A stretch of DNA of 64,000 bases from Moringa oleifera (taxonomy: Eukaryota; Streptophyta; Magnoliopsida; Brassicales; Moringaceae). Shown here one piece after another: positions 38,501-54,599 of this stretch. The notes beneath the pieces were generated by a model. It saw nothing but the letters and a program-made list of their open reading frames with translations. It was not told the DNA's origin and searched no databases. Positions within the stretch are counted from its first letter, which is position 1, and the number at the start of each line of letters is the position of its first letter. Both the position numbers and the translations under genes were made by a program. The stretch covers positions 2,356,001-2,420,000 of the forward strand of contig JAJFZO010000889.1 in NCBI GenBank assembly GCA_021397835.1, read 5' to 3'.

Positions 38501-39750
38501 GGCATCTGGTTTGAGCTTGTTTACTTGATTAATCAAGTTCATGCTTTTTCGTGTGATAAGCACGTTATATTAGAACTAGGGGTGATAGATTGGGTTGGAT
38601 TGGTCAATCATATATCTTATCACTAGTATTTGAAAGCCATTTATCAATATGGAAACCTTAAACTAGAAATATAGTTGGTTGGACCTATCAGTTCCATTCA
38701 ATCTCTCAATATTGTTTTTCCTAATAGAGTAAGTACTCTTGCAGTTTATAAATGGTAGGCTTGGTAGGAGTTTTAAAAGGCAACTTATTATTGTGTATCT
38801 TTCCTATTAATAGTCTTATGGATTGTTAATTTCCTTCTAGCTTGCACTGGTGGATAATATTATTTGCTTGCTTGCTTGCTTTTCTTCCCCCCCCCGCCCC
38901 CCCCCCCCCCCCCCCCCCCCCCCTCCCCCCCTCTCTCCCTCTTTTCCCTCCTTCTCCCCCACTTTCTTTATAAGAAACAAAAGAATTTGTTTACACAGCA
39001 CCAAAGAAGTGCCACCTCATTTTAGAGTGGTGGATCCACCAATCCCTAAAAATACTGCCTCCTTAAAAGCCCTCTTAGTCCTTTCCCTCCTTACTACTCA
39101 AAGATTGGAAATGGTTATCATTTTCTTCTTCTCCTTACAGACATGCAGCGTGACAAAGCCATCATCTCTTCTTATTAAGTTTACGAGAAGCCAGTAATGC
39201 AGATCACAAACTGAATGTTGGTACCCTTTGGATGTCCCTTGGGACTGATCAATTGTGGTGTCTCCTTTTTTGGAAGTGAAACTGCCTTTTAGTTTCTTTT
39301 AGAACTTATCCCAAAACAAAGACCACTTCTCCATGTGGTCCGAAGCCTCAGGCTGGGCTTGAGTTGAGAATTGGTTAGATATCCATGGTTGATTTGATTA
39401 GGCTCCAATTGAGTGGTGAGTAGGGTTAAAATTGCCTCATTTTAGCAGGCAAGCTAGATATGATGAACTCAATGGCCCAGTTGGGTGTTTGCCTCACGTT
39501 TAAGTGAGCCTTAAAAAAATTATCTCATGCCAGGGGCTGAATTTCACTTGCATACTTTGACATCGGTTCATGGTTTTGACAGGTTCATGGTGCATTTGCT
39601 GGATATAGCGGGATTACAGTGGGCATATGCAACACTCACTATGTCTACTTTCCAATTCCTGAAGTCATTTCTTATCCTAAGGCTGTGGATCCTGACAGTC
39701 GCATGTGGCATCGTTGCTTGACTTCAACAGGCCAGCCTGACTTCATCTAA
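32594..39750 (+). CDS. ATP-dependent 6-phosphofructokinase, plastid type (PFK4/5 clade), 530 aa
   Basis: Thirteen exons keep frame: 32594-32895, 33324-33414, 33732-33805, 34230-34341, 34457-34552, 34664-34765, 34837-34911, 35264-35404, 35613-35729, 35793-35897, 36789-36869, 37960-38088, 39583-39750 (TAA). The enzyme phosphorylates fructose 6-phosphate to fructose 1,6-bisphosphate. The first 50 or so residues are Ser/Arg-rich and acid-poor, fitting a chloroplast transit peptide. Motifs: GGLCPGLND (about 181-189), GGNGTHAGA (270-278; Gly273 is the ATP-type residue), PKTIDNDI (298-305, with the catalytic Asp), MGRSSGFIA, and the substrate segment PEVPFRLHG. The C-terminus is [20 protein letters not shown] plus a short tail. 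Length and transit peptide match the plastid PFK4/5 group. Introns 11 and 12 exceed 1 kb and hold repeats. Confidence 0.95.
33991..34114. repeat. Two-copy tandem duplication (62 bp unit) in PFK intron 3
   Basis: 33991-34052 and 34053-34114 align along their length with scattered substitutions; both contain TTAAATTGGATA and TAGATTCAGAC. The duplication lies wholly within the intron. Confidence 0.8.
37533..37744. repeat. Two-copy tandem duplication (106 bp unit) in PFK intron 11
   Basis: 37533-37638 and 37639-37744 are near-identical by eye: both start TTTCATA, share a CACTAAAATTAAATGTGGAT block and end with GAACAATATAAAAACTG. It is a recent local duplication. Confidence 0.88.
38862..38940. 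repeat. (GCTT)n run followed by a poly-C tract of about 45 bases in PFK intron 12
   Basis: Four or five GCTT units lead into a C homopolymer broken by one G and one T (about 38887-38931), then CT-rich sequence. The 115-codon ORF over it (38850-39197) with a proline run is an artefact of the tract. Confidence 0.9.
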
Positions 39751-42700
39751 TTCTATGAGGCCGATCTAATTTATGCCTTTTATATGAAAGTTTTGAAAAG
39801 GTACTTCAGAAAACAAAGAGGAGGTTCAAGATTTAAGATTAGGCAACTTACTGTTGTAGAGGTTGTTAGAAGAATAATACCAGAAATGACTTCATACTAT
39901 GAAATGTTTAAGTGTATAGCATTTCTTTGCAGTTATGCTAATCAATAATAAAATCCACAGGGATCAATCCAAGCGATTTGGATTTCGTTTGAGTTGTATG
40001 GCATACTGGTATGTAGGAATCATGCTTGGTAGTTCATAACATTGTATCAGAGACCCCAATAAGACTTCATGCACAGAAGCAACTGTAATTGTATGAATAT
40101 GAGAACAGTTTCCTCGATTCTCAGGTTTGCTTTTTACCATTAATCTCAGCCTTTAATTGCTTTTTTACTGCTTTTCCTAGTAGAAGACCACGTCCGTTGC
40201 ACCATGGGACTCTGCAGATTCTGGTACGCCGACTCACCTTCACCGAATTAGAATTCGGATCCAACTCACTGCCTTACTAATGTCTGGTCTCTGTTAAGAA
40301 GCTGCATTAAACAACCATCTGCATCTGCCCTAGGGCAGTGATATCAAGACGACATGCCTGCCTGCCCCAGTGTGCGTGCAGGCGGGTCTTTTGATTGATG
40401 CTCTTTCTGACCATTTACAGTAACGATCGAGTAGGATTAGCACAAAAAGACATCACGAGCTCCAGTGCACAGACACCAAGAATATCGTTACTCGGTTACA
40501 CTGGTTCAATTGAGAGAAAGAAAAGAAAGAAATTGCAACTCAAATTCTGTGGTTTTGACTGGTCAACCATGCATCAACTGCTTTGTACTGTCTAAAAGGT
40601 CTCACTGTACATCAGTACTGTTCCCTGATAACTGCGACCTCAGTCCTATAAAGTGGTCTCTGTATGTATTCTGGGTGTTGGCATGTGGCACCTGAAACCT
40701 GTTTACTTGTCTGTCAGAGCCTCCTCCCTTGAACTTCGCTGTTTGGTTGAAGTCCTCAACAGGATCTTTAATATTTAGTAGTTATGTTTAATCTATTAAA
40801 ATATTGTCTGTTAATTGTTGTTTTACCCTCATAAGGAATAGACAATTAGACACAGAAAGGGATTCAGATAGTCATGATCAGAGTTCTGAATTCTGATCAA
40901 TCCCTTTTACCCATCTGCCATTCAACCATCGCACAATCGGCAGAGGTTCTTCTCTTGGTTCTCGTGTTGGTCTGTCGTTTGCACTAAGCTCCACCCCATC
41001 TTTTCTGTGTCCTATCCAACAACAGGTCCCCATGTAGTACCCAGAATTTATACCGAAAGTACCACTGTTCTTTACTTTTCTTAATCAAATGTGCCTCAAG
41101 TATTTTTTTTCAAAAAAATAAATACCAAATGAGCAATTTCTGGGTTACATCTCACAGTAGCAACATGCATTCAAAAATCTTCTACCAACCCAACTCAGTT
41201 TTGCAGTGTCAGTGACCAATCCACAGCTTGGGTCCCCACTACAGCTGCACAAAGAAGAGAGAGTCAGAGGGAGAACTAATGTCTAAAACTATGAACAGAG
41301 CAACACTGTAAAGGGTACCTCATATTGACTACTGAATCAAAATTCAGAGTACAAAGCTGATATAATCATCTGATTGATAGATAAAAGTATGGTTTCTTTT
41401 TAAATTTTGATTTAACTTGTAAAAGTTTCAGATTTCAAGGGAGGTCTTCTGTTACTTATTCTTTTGGTTCGTCATGTGTCATGCAAGCATAGACGCCTGT
41501 ACCCTACTGGGATCCTTAACAGTACAGTCAGTTAGAGCAATTGTCATAAGTTTATTAATCCGATTGACCATGCTTAGCTGTTTAATTATCCAGTCAAGAG
41601 TTAACATTTTTTTTACTGTTTCATCTCTCTGGTTTTCTGTTTGTTTCATGGTAAAGCTGCACTCATTGGATGGGAAAATCATTTTTTTTAAGGGAGAGAT
41701 AGAAAACAGAGAATCCCAGAATCGGGGCCTGTGTCTGTTATGTTTGGTTTTTTTTTTTTTTCTTTTCCCCCTTATCAAACTCTGCCATCATTCACATGCC
41801 AGGGAGAGTTCTTCCCGAAATGAATGTGTTTCAAAAAAAAAAAAACCTAGCTAACTTATTATTGCTTGCACTTGTTAAGTCTTTGGACCTTAGGCAGCTG
41901 AATAACTTTCTCTCTTTCTCAATACCCAAAATGTTTATATGTTATTTGCATTCAAATTAATACGAAAACAACCAAACCCAATACTTGTATTCACTTTATA
42001 TCTATTATTCTTGCATTCCCTAAATTAATGATGAGTGGATTGAAAATAAAACCTAATGAACCTATAAAAAGTTGTTGAAACAGTGCAACCCCAAGCAAGA
42101 ATGCTTTCAAGACTTCAATCTCCTTGTCTCCCAAGTTCCTTTGGTGCTTATGGGCACCATTTGGTAATCCAAAATCATTCAAAGAACAGCAATGACTTTG
42201 GGCTTTCAATTCCATCCCTAAGAGTCTCTTATCATAATCAATCACCCTCCATTTGCAGTTTTGTTTCTTGCAGAGAATCATTGCCCATTTATCTTAGCAG
42301 GAAAGCAAGAAAAAGGATGAGAAACAGAGAGGTTAATATACATGAAATTCTGCACCCATCATGATCATTCTAATATATCTTTATGGAAGTTTTCTGGAAA
42401 GCCTTAGAGAATGACTTATTGCCATGGTTTTCAGCACACTATGATGTCACCATGGGATGGTCACATACATACACACTTATGACATGGGTTGATGACACGT
42501 GTCCAATAGATTAATGTGAAGATAAAAGAAAAAAGTACCCAATGATACTATGTGCCCATAAATCACCCCTGCACCGTCGATTCCCAAGGTTTCTTATGCT
42601 CAGATCTTTCACCCTACCTTATTATTATAAGTCAGTATGTGCAGAGCAACCCGTTTAGTGTTGACCAGTCCCACGGTCAAAAGAAACCCCAGTGGGCCTC

Positions 42701-43279
42701 CTTACAGCCCGTGGTGGACCTTTTATAGATAACAATAATACGGCATCGTTCTCGTTGGCGCATGGGGCCGTAGGTAGGTATGCATGCCATTCGCACTGCT
42801 GGCTCATTGAGGACATTGACTGTGAGATTTTTAACTCTCATTATTATATTAGATTTACTTCTTTTTATTGAAAAGGACAGCAAAGAAACAATACTTGACA
42901 TATTTCATCATCTCTACATGTATCCGTCACTGCCATTTTTCTTATCAGTTGAAGCTGGAAACTACAATGGAAAATACTGTAATATCATCTTCCTCCCTGA
43001 TGTCTGTAATTGTTGGGCATTCTTTAAATTATAAAGAGCTGGTGACTTTGATCTTCATGCTATAAGCATGAGACCCTCTCCAAATATGTTTCACCTTATT
43101 CAAAAATTCTTCTCCTTTTCACTCTCTCTCTTCTCTCTCTCTCTCCTCTGTGTTGTCTTAAGGGGGGGATGGGGATGGAATGATGCCCTCCAAAAAACCA
43201 CACCAAAATCCTCATTCAACCAGATTTGATTGGACTTTAGGGGGTGTTGAAGGAAGGAGAAACATTCAAATCCCATGAG
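39751..43279. other. Intergenic region between convergent PFK and cyclin D genes
   Basis: The first 300 bases or so are likely PFK 3' UTR. A perfect 14-bp palindrome (CTGCCCTAGGGCAG, 40325-40338) and a short G+C-rich hairpin (arms 40357-40365 and 40378-40386) follow. An 86-93 codon ORF lies at 42083-42364. T runs occur at about 41750 and A runs at about 41834. I saw nothing else with coding character. Confidence 0.5.
42101..42364 (+). CDS. Possible small protein, function unknown (low support)
   Basis: An 87-codon ORF starts MLSRLQSPCLPSSFGAYG and ends NREVNIHEILHPS; an in-frame ATG 18 bases upstream would add six residues. It has a mixed, non-repetitive composition and a basic stretch SRKARKRMRNR near the C-terminus. 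The ORF stands alone, 2.3 kb past PFK and on the opposite strand from the cyclin gene. I do not recognise it, and it may be a chance ORF or an exon of an unseen gene. Confidence 0.2.
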   Translation: MLSRLQSPCLPSSFGAYGHHLVIQNHSKNSNDFGLSIPSLRVSYHNQSPSICSFVSCRESLPIYLSRKARKRMRNREVNIHEILHPS

Positions 43280-45387
43280 TCATGACTTGGGATGTGGCCT
43301 GTCTTGTTTCCTCCTCTTAATGTCTGGACTATTATCCGAATAATTTGCACATGATCCAACTGTTAAATCATCACTTTTATAGCTCAGGCATGCAGCATCC
43401 AGCACCCCATCTGGGCTTTGGGGCACACATGAAGCTGAGGCACTTGACCCACTTATCAATGTCAAATCTTTGATCATTTCAACACACTTCATCACTCTCT
43501 CCTGCACATCCCACAAACCAAACACAACAAAAAAAACTTCATTTCAATATACTTAGATCAAAAGCAAGTTAACCCAGAGATCTTGTTAAGAGCAAAACCA
43601 ATTTTGTCCTCCTTTGTGTTCTTTTTATTTCCATTGCTCATGTGGGAACAACATTTTCTTTTTTCTTTTTTCTTTTTTTACCTTTCGTACATGTATGAAA
43701 CAAGACTTGCCGTCACAAATGTCACCAATATCTACTGTTTGGGTCTCTCCTGCAACAGAAATTGCTACTGCTGCAGCAATTTCAGAAGGCCTGAACTCCA
43801 GGAAGTCAATACCTGCATTCAATTACCGGTCACGGCCGCATCAAACCCATAAATCTTCTTGAACAACAAAACTACAAAATGAATTATATTTAGCAAAGTA
43901 GAGGAGCGACCTTTGATTGTGCTCAATATCAGTTGTATTGATCGAGAGATTGAACTGTTTGACGGATATTGATCACCACTGCTGATTCTCTGAAGATAGT
44001 AATCAACGAAAGAACAAGGAGTGAATACTTGCAACCTCCACTTCAGTGTGCTCAAAACCAGAAGCTCCATTCTCTGTATCGTTTTGGCTTCAAACACGAA
44101 CTTGGGTTCTCCTACCTGCCACAAGAGCACATCAGATTGCAGGATAACAAAAGGATAACACCAGTCATAGATTATAATCGACATTGTTAATGCAATAACC
44201 TGAAACCAATGAAGAAAGTTTTAATACCTGTAGATCTACAGACTGAGGCACTTTACTCTCCTCCAGTTTGGCTGCTAATGACAAACAAGCTACAGCTAAC
44301 AATTGCACAATCCAAGCCTTACCTCTCTGAGTGTTTCAGATAATGTGAGGACAAAGAATCATGAATGAAACGATCAGCAACGAACAAAAGAATCTTAAGT
44401 TATACTGGAAGAAAGAATCATCATTTCAGGTAATTCATGAACTTACAGGTAATTCATAAACTGATAAGAACCGATCCAAGAAATTGGTGGATAGACATAC
44501 ACACTGCGCTCCAAACTGGTAATGAGCAGAAGCCTGTGATTATATAACATGCAAGATTCAAGCCAACAAGAGAAATATCCCTCTGTGAGAGCATTCATAA
44601 GGCAATTATAAAGGAATAATAGACTAAACAGAGAGCCCTGTTTGCTGTAACGGTAAAAGAAAGAGAAGAAACATTGAAGGAAAACCCAGTTCAGTTTCAG
44701 ATTGCAAGCAAGTTGCCAAAAAAGAGAAGAGAAAACAATTGTTAAGGGGGTAAAACATACCGATGATCAATCAGTGACTAAGAAATAGATCATGCAAAGA
44801 GTGAACTTCAGCAATCAAATAGAACTCAATTTATATATAAACGAGAACTGAGATTGTTGCACAATGTGGAGAAGTTGTGCTAAGAAAAAACCTTGGTGTT
44901 GGTGAAAAACAACAAAGCCTTAATATTGTTGCAAAGAGGACTTAAAAATATCAAAACCCAGATAAGAAAAATCAGTGATCGGTGGATCAGACAAGCTAAG
45001 GTTCGCAAGAACCTCAATTGGGAAACTTAAACAATCAAAAAAAGGAAGACCAACCTTCCAAATCCAATCAAGAGCTTCTCTCCTAACACTCAACTCCAAA
45101 TCCCCACTCCGCAATCTGTGGAGATAATCATCTCTGGGCAAAAGCTCACTCTCCCTCTCCAGCATCCCCTTGACTCTCTCTTCGCTCTGTAATGGAAAGC
45201 CCATCAAGGAATTGGATCTGATGTTATCAAAAACCGGGTCTTTAATAAGGGTATGACTGCTCTGGTGGGGGCATGAAGGGGAAACACCAAACCCATTTAT
45301 GGCATTAGAATCAAGATCATCAAAGCATGTCATGCTGTTCTCTGAACAGAGAAGATTCGAGGCTTCAGAGTCGAGATTTTCTGCCAT
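43280..45387 (-). CDS. D-type cyclin (CYCD2/CYCD4 type), 358 aa
   Basis: Six minus-strand exons keep frame: 45387-45055, 44533-44447, 44326-44228, 44115-43911, 43812-43682, 43501-43280. D cyclins activate CDKA to phosphorylate retinoblastoma-related protein and drive G1/S entry in the nucleus. The RB-binding LxCxE motif is present as LLCSE at residues 12-16. The cyclin N box includes [47 protein letters not shown] and [19 protein letters not shown]; a C-terminal cyclin fold follows, starting near [13 protein letters not shown]. The C-terminus ends [16 protein letters not shown]. The start at 45387 (MAENLDSE) was chosen over the in-frame ATG at 45426 because MAENL is typical of D2 cyclins. Spacing of the last four introns is compact. 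Confidence 0.95.
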
Positions 45388-46600
45388 TTTTAGGACCTCA
45401 AAAAAAAAAGCTAATGTCAAATCCAAAGAAAAAATTCATCAACTGAGAGCTCTGGCCTCTGTGAGCACAAGGGTTTATCTATGGCTTGTGGGGAAGAGCA
45501 TTTTTCATTACACAATAAAGCCAAAAAGAGAGAGAGAGAGAGAGAGTCTGTGGGGCTGAGGAGAGACTGTTGCAAAGAGAAGAGCTTTATGTAGGAAACG
45601 AGCAAATGTTTAGGGTAACTGTGAGAGAGAGAGAAGACAGAACAAAAAAAAGAAAGAAAATTAAAGACAAAAATTTCCACAAATCAAAAAAGGAAATCAA
45701 AATATATTATAAATGTGCCTTATAAAACGAGGAGAAATTGGAGGGTTTTCAACAAAAACAAAAAATAAAAAAATAAAAGGACAGAGATAGAAGACAGAGA
45801 GAAAATAGCTGCCAGGAAGGTGATTGCCATTTTCCTCCTGTAAAAAAATTTCTCTTTTGGCAGCTGAAACATTGATGAAACTGTCATCCCCTCCCCCTCT
45901 GTAAATTTATCAGCTTATACTATTTTCAATGGCCACTTTCAAAGGATTATCTTTATCAAATTCAATCACGAAAGATAAGAATTTTTTGATTAATGATGCT
46001 AATCTCCCAATTACTTAGTGTCCATCATTCACTTCATTGTATGTGCGCAGCCATTTTCATGTTTTTACAAGGACAGTGAAAAAGTGCAATTTTCAGAAGT
46101 AAAAATGACAGACTTTTTAAGAGTGGACCATAGTCATAAAAAACGCCGTCGTTTAAACATGTTCATGCCAATGAAAGCCAAGCCACCAAACTTAAGAAGA
46201 CGAATTTGGGCTTGTCTTGTGAGGTCCGTGGCTCAACTTGCGCATGATCAGTGATGATGTGATTATGATTATGTGAAAATGTAAAGACAGAGTTTGATTA
46301 CGTGTTTAAATTGGGCTCAAAGTTCGTACCGAAACGTGATTCGGTGGGTCCGTATATTTCCCGTTATGCCCCTTTGGTTCCTCATAATTACCTGGGCAGC
46401 CACTTCCTAAGTGCCAATTAGTAATTATACTAGAATTGATATGAAAAATTATTAAGAGAAAAGAACACTCACAATATAATACCTAATAATTCCATTTTAT
46501 TTTTCTTTTCGAAAAAGTCAATCAAGTTTCCGTTAACACTCGACATCATATGCCCCCTTAAAAACACGGATTGGAAAAAAGGGTTGAGATTTGTTCCGTG
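45388..46600 (-). promoter_or_regulatory. Leader and promoter region of the cyclin D gene
   Basis: Immediately upstream on the minus strand is a leader with a CT-type microsatellite (GA on the plus strand, about 45529-45546), common in plant 5' UTRs. AT-rich TATA-like sequence lies at about 45700-45725. A 78-codon ORF at 46018-46254 has no recognisable motif. Further right the DNA is ordinary. Confidence 0.4.
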
Positions 46601-49493
46601 TGCACGTGCAAATGACAATCATGTAAAAATAAATTTAATTTTTTTACAAATTTAAAAATATATATTTTCATAATATAATTATTGTGAAAATAAATAAATT
46701 CTAGTAGTTGACCTAAAATTTAGAGGGGTAAAAATGAGAAATCATTAGGGTGAGGAATGAGAAATGGACAATGGGTTTTTGTCATTTTCTGATAAAGGAA
46801 GGGGTGCATGCTCCCTGTTATATCAGCATATGCTCAGAGTTTTGCTATTTCTTTCAAGAATTCACATTATTGTGCCTTGCTTTCCCACACCATCCCTTTG
46901 TACCATAAATCTTATATCCCAACCTTACCCTTTTTAATTCCTTTTGAAATTAAATTTATCGGAATGATCCAAAAACCAGCTCACCCATAACCTCCCAATA
47001 TTTGCAATCACCCGTTAGACCATATGTTATAAAATCTTGATTTGATTTAAATTTTGAATTAAGTTTGACGTTGAAGAAGAAGAAATGAAAAAGTAGATCT
47101 GAAGTTTAGCCATGTGAAGAACAACCAAAAAAAAAAAGTTTTAAAATACGATAAATCATTAGTATCTCAATTATCCCAACATGCTTTAAATTTAAAATAA
47201 AAAATACTTACATTAAAAGACAAAAATAAAAAATTTTATCACGGTTGGATAATATTTACAAGATGACATAAAATCAAGATAACATGTTATCTACATACTT
47301 GTGATAAAAAATAAATATCATTATTTTTTCATTTTTATAAAGTAATATAAAATATTTGTTTACTTAAGTTTCTTAAACTTATTAGATATGAAAATAAAAT
47401 AAAATTAGATGCGTGACTCAAATTTATGATAAAGGCAAGCAATATAAGTATATCATACCTAGAAGAGTGGACACTTGGTGCACTGGCTTGCCAATTGCAT
47501 CCAGCAAGCCTAACATGACAAAGAGGGGAATAAAGGTAGCAAGGATGATGTTCAACCTTTTGGATTCAATAATAACTTACCATAATTAAATGAATATAAT
47601 CAACTAATGGTAAATAAATTTTATTAATGGAAATTAGGTTGTTGTAATTTAACAAGTTAAAAAAAATTAATTTCAGACACAATAAAATTGATGTGATATG
47701 TCTTGACTTTTTTTAAAAAATAAAATGATTATAAAAAAATAAAACGTATCATAATCATTTATTTTATTAAATTAAGATATTAATTCTTTCATATAATATT
47801 TTAAAAAGTTGATAAATAATTGCTAAGAATGATATTGTTACCATATCAAATAACACATTTATGATTTCTGACAGATTAGTAAACAAAAACCCTTAATTTT
47901 CCCGAGCGTGAGTGGTGAAGAAAGAAGGGTAAACTAGCGAGATAAGGAGTTAGAACTTAGGATGCTCGATGCTTGTGTATCCAAGAGGTGACCAAAATGT
48001 GATATAAAGACACTTTGCAATGTCTTCTTTATCAAAGACTTTAGTAGTAGCCCACACAATGTTTTGGCCCTTTTGATATGCTTCTTCCCCCACTGCCATA
48101 TGAATATATTCACCTTTTGCGCCAACCTCTTTTGTAAGGGTAGTAGGGTTGCCTCCGAGAAGTCATCGCGAACCAACTATAAAGCACTTTATCACGAAAT
48201 CACACGTCACGTGGCCATTACACCCGAGTAACCAAAAACCCCTTTTTAATCCTTCTCTTTGTAATGCATTGCATGCTTGTGGTGGTCCAAACACACCTTC
48301 TTTTACTCTTTAATGTTTGAGATTCGAGCTTTTCCATGGTGCTTCCTCTCACCCATTTTGGCCTTTACCTTCTCCTTCTGTGAGGTTAAGTGCATCTCGT
48401 GCCATCAAAAGCATCCATAGCATAAGCCATGCCACCTTCTGCCACTTCCACCATAAGCGCTGATCAGGGAAAACATAAAGAAAGAGGGCTCTCTCATGGA
48501 TCTCCAACGGCTCCATTTGTCTTTCTCCTGTCAATGCCACTTGTGACAATTATATATTCTGAATTTATCCAAAATATATTCTGTAGGGGTGGAACATACA
48601 ATCCATGAGCATAACCTAAAACTGTACTGTTACTGAAATATTGACCAAAAATATGCCTGACTTTCTTTCTAATTTGATTATCAATTGTGACATGCAGCCA
48701 CAACAAGTTGGTTATATTAGGCTGCACCAAGACAAGAATGACCTGTTCAGACAAAATTCCTCCAGGATCATACTCCTGTAAAAGTCCAAAAAATTGCCAT
48801 AATTAAACTGGGTTGCCCCAGTATTCATGGCAATTTGGTCTAATGAATATGCTACTTTAAGCTACAACCAAACCATTTGTGTCAGTGAAGATACCTCACT
48901 CTTAGAAGTTTGGCAAGGTTTGGAAAACCTTATACTAAACATCAGCCCGGTTCTTCTCTTGGTTCTTCCAAAGAGGAGCGGAATTTCATGTTCTTCTATT
49001 ACATATCTCTTTGCCCCTTCAAGGACATTGTTCTTAGAAGTTTTTCATAATAAATTGGGCCAAACCCATCAAGGTCTTACTACATAACTCATAGGAATGT
49101 CTGACTACGTTGAACTGTTGCAATTGAAACCTAGAAATAAATAGAGATTAACTGCTGCAAAACTTGGGATTTTCAGTGATTATCCAAAAGATATGGATTG
49201 GTAAGTAGGGTTCCATGTGATTATCAAAAAGAATGATGCAATCCACAAGCAACACAAAAGCAAACTTCATACAAACTGTTTAATCATTCAACTGGAAATT
49301 ATGTCAATCTTCCCTATAGTTGTCCAGAAATATAAGAGATCTTTTTTTTTTTTTGGAAGAAACTAAAAACTGAAGCAAATTTTATGACAAAAATCATCAT
49401 GACTATATCCTGTGCATAGAAGAAGGTCCAACAAGTCCCATCATAGACCAATCCAAGTCCACCTCCCTTGTCGAGCGAAATAATCAAAGCACC
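46600..49493. other. Intergenic: AT-rich DNA, an unassigned segment, and the 3' flank of the 14-3-3 gene
   Basis: 46620-47900 is AT-rich and non-coding. 47930-48760 has higher G+C and several minus-strand ORFs of 66-86 codons interrupted by stops; it may be an old pseudogene or transposon piece, but I could not match it. 48780-49493 includes likely 3' UTR of the 14-3-3 gene. Confidence 0.45.
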
Positions 49494-54080
<4,587 letters not shown>

Positions 54081-54224
54081 GGGAGTTGCAGAGATAAACA
54101 GAACAGATAGAGAGAGGATGTTTTCTTTTATTTCCCTTTCCTGGGGATCGAAATTTGAAACAGAGTGGAAAAGGGAGAGAATATTGGGGAAGGAATCTGA
54201 CAGAGAGAGAGAGCACACGCCGAA

Positions 54225-54262
54225 GTAAATCAAATGGGGATTACTCGCGGCATTTTATATAG
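54225..54262 (-). promoter_or_regulatory. TATA box region of the 14-3-3 gene
   Basis: On the minus strand, CTATATAAAATG (54262-54251) lies about 170 bp upstream of the ATG at 54080. A CT-rich leader (about 54190-54205) follows. Distance and sequence suit a plant core promoter. Confidence 0.55.
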
Positions 54263-54599
54263 GCGAATGGCATCGGAACTGTGTCGTTTTGTGTTTCGAG
54301 ACAACTTTTAGCAGAAGAACAGCGAGTAGGAAGTGTAGTGCGAGTTTAAAAGACTGAATGGATGATAATGATGAGAAGAGGATAAAAGTAGAACGCGAAG
54401 CACAGGGAGGGGATTAGGTTTCGCGAGTCAGATTCCATGAGTTGACACTGTTTAAAAGTCAAATCTCCTCTGGGCTTCGGAGGCCCAATAAAAAATGGCA
54501 TCCATTCGAGTCAGCTTATCGGAGGCTCCTAGCCTTCCCTAGATGTTGGGTTGGGTATGATTGAAATCTACTCTTCTTGATTCAATATATTCGATGGAT

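Noticed and set aside
38850..39197. 115-codon ORF with a long proline run
   Set aside because: Produced by the poly-C tract inside PFK intron 12.
41474..41854. 126-codon plus-strand ORF and its 99-codon antisense partner
   Set aside because: Includes poly-T/poly-A encoded Phe and Lys runs, no recognised motif, no splice context.
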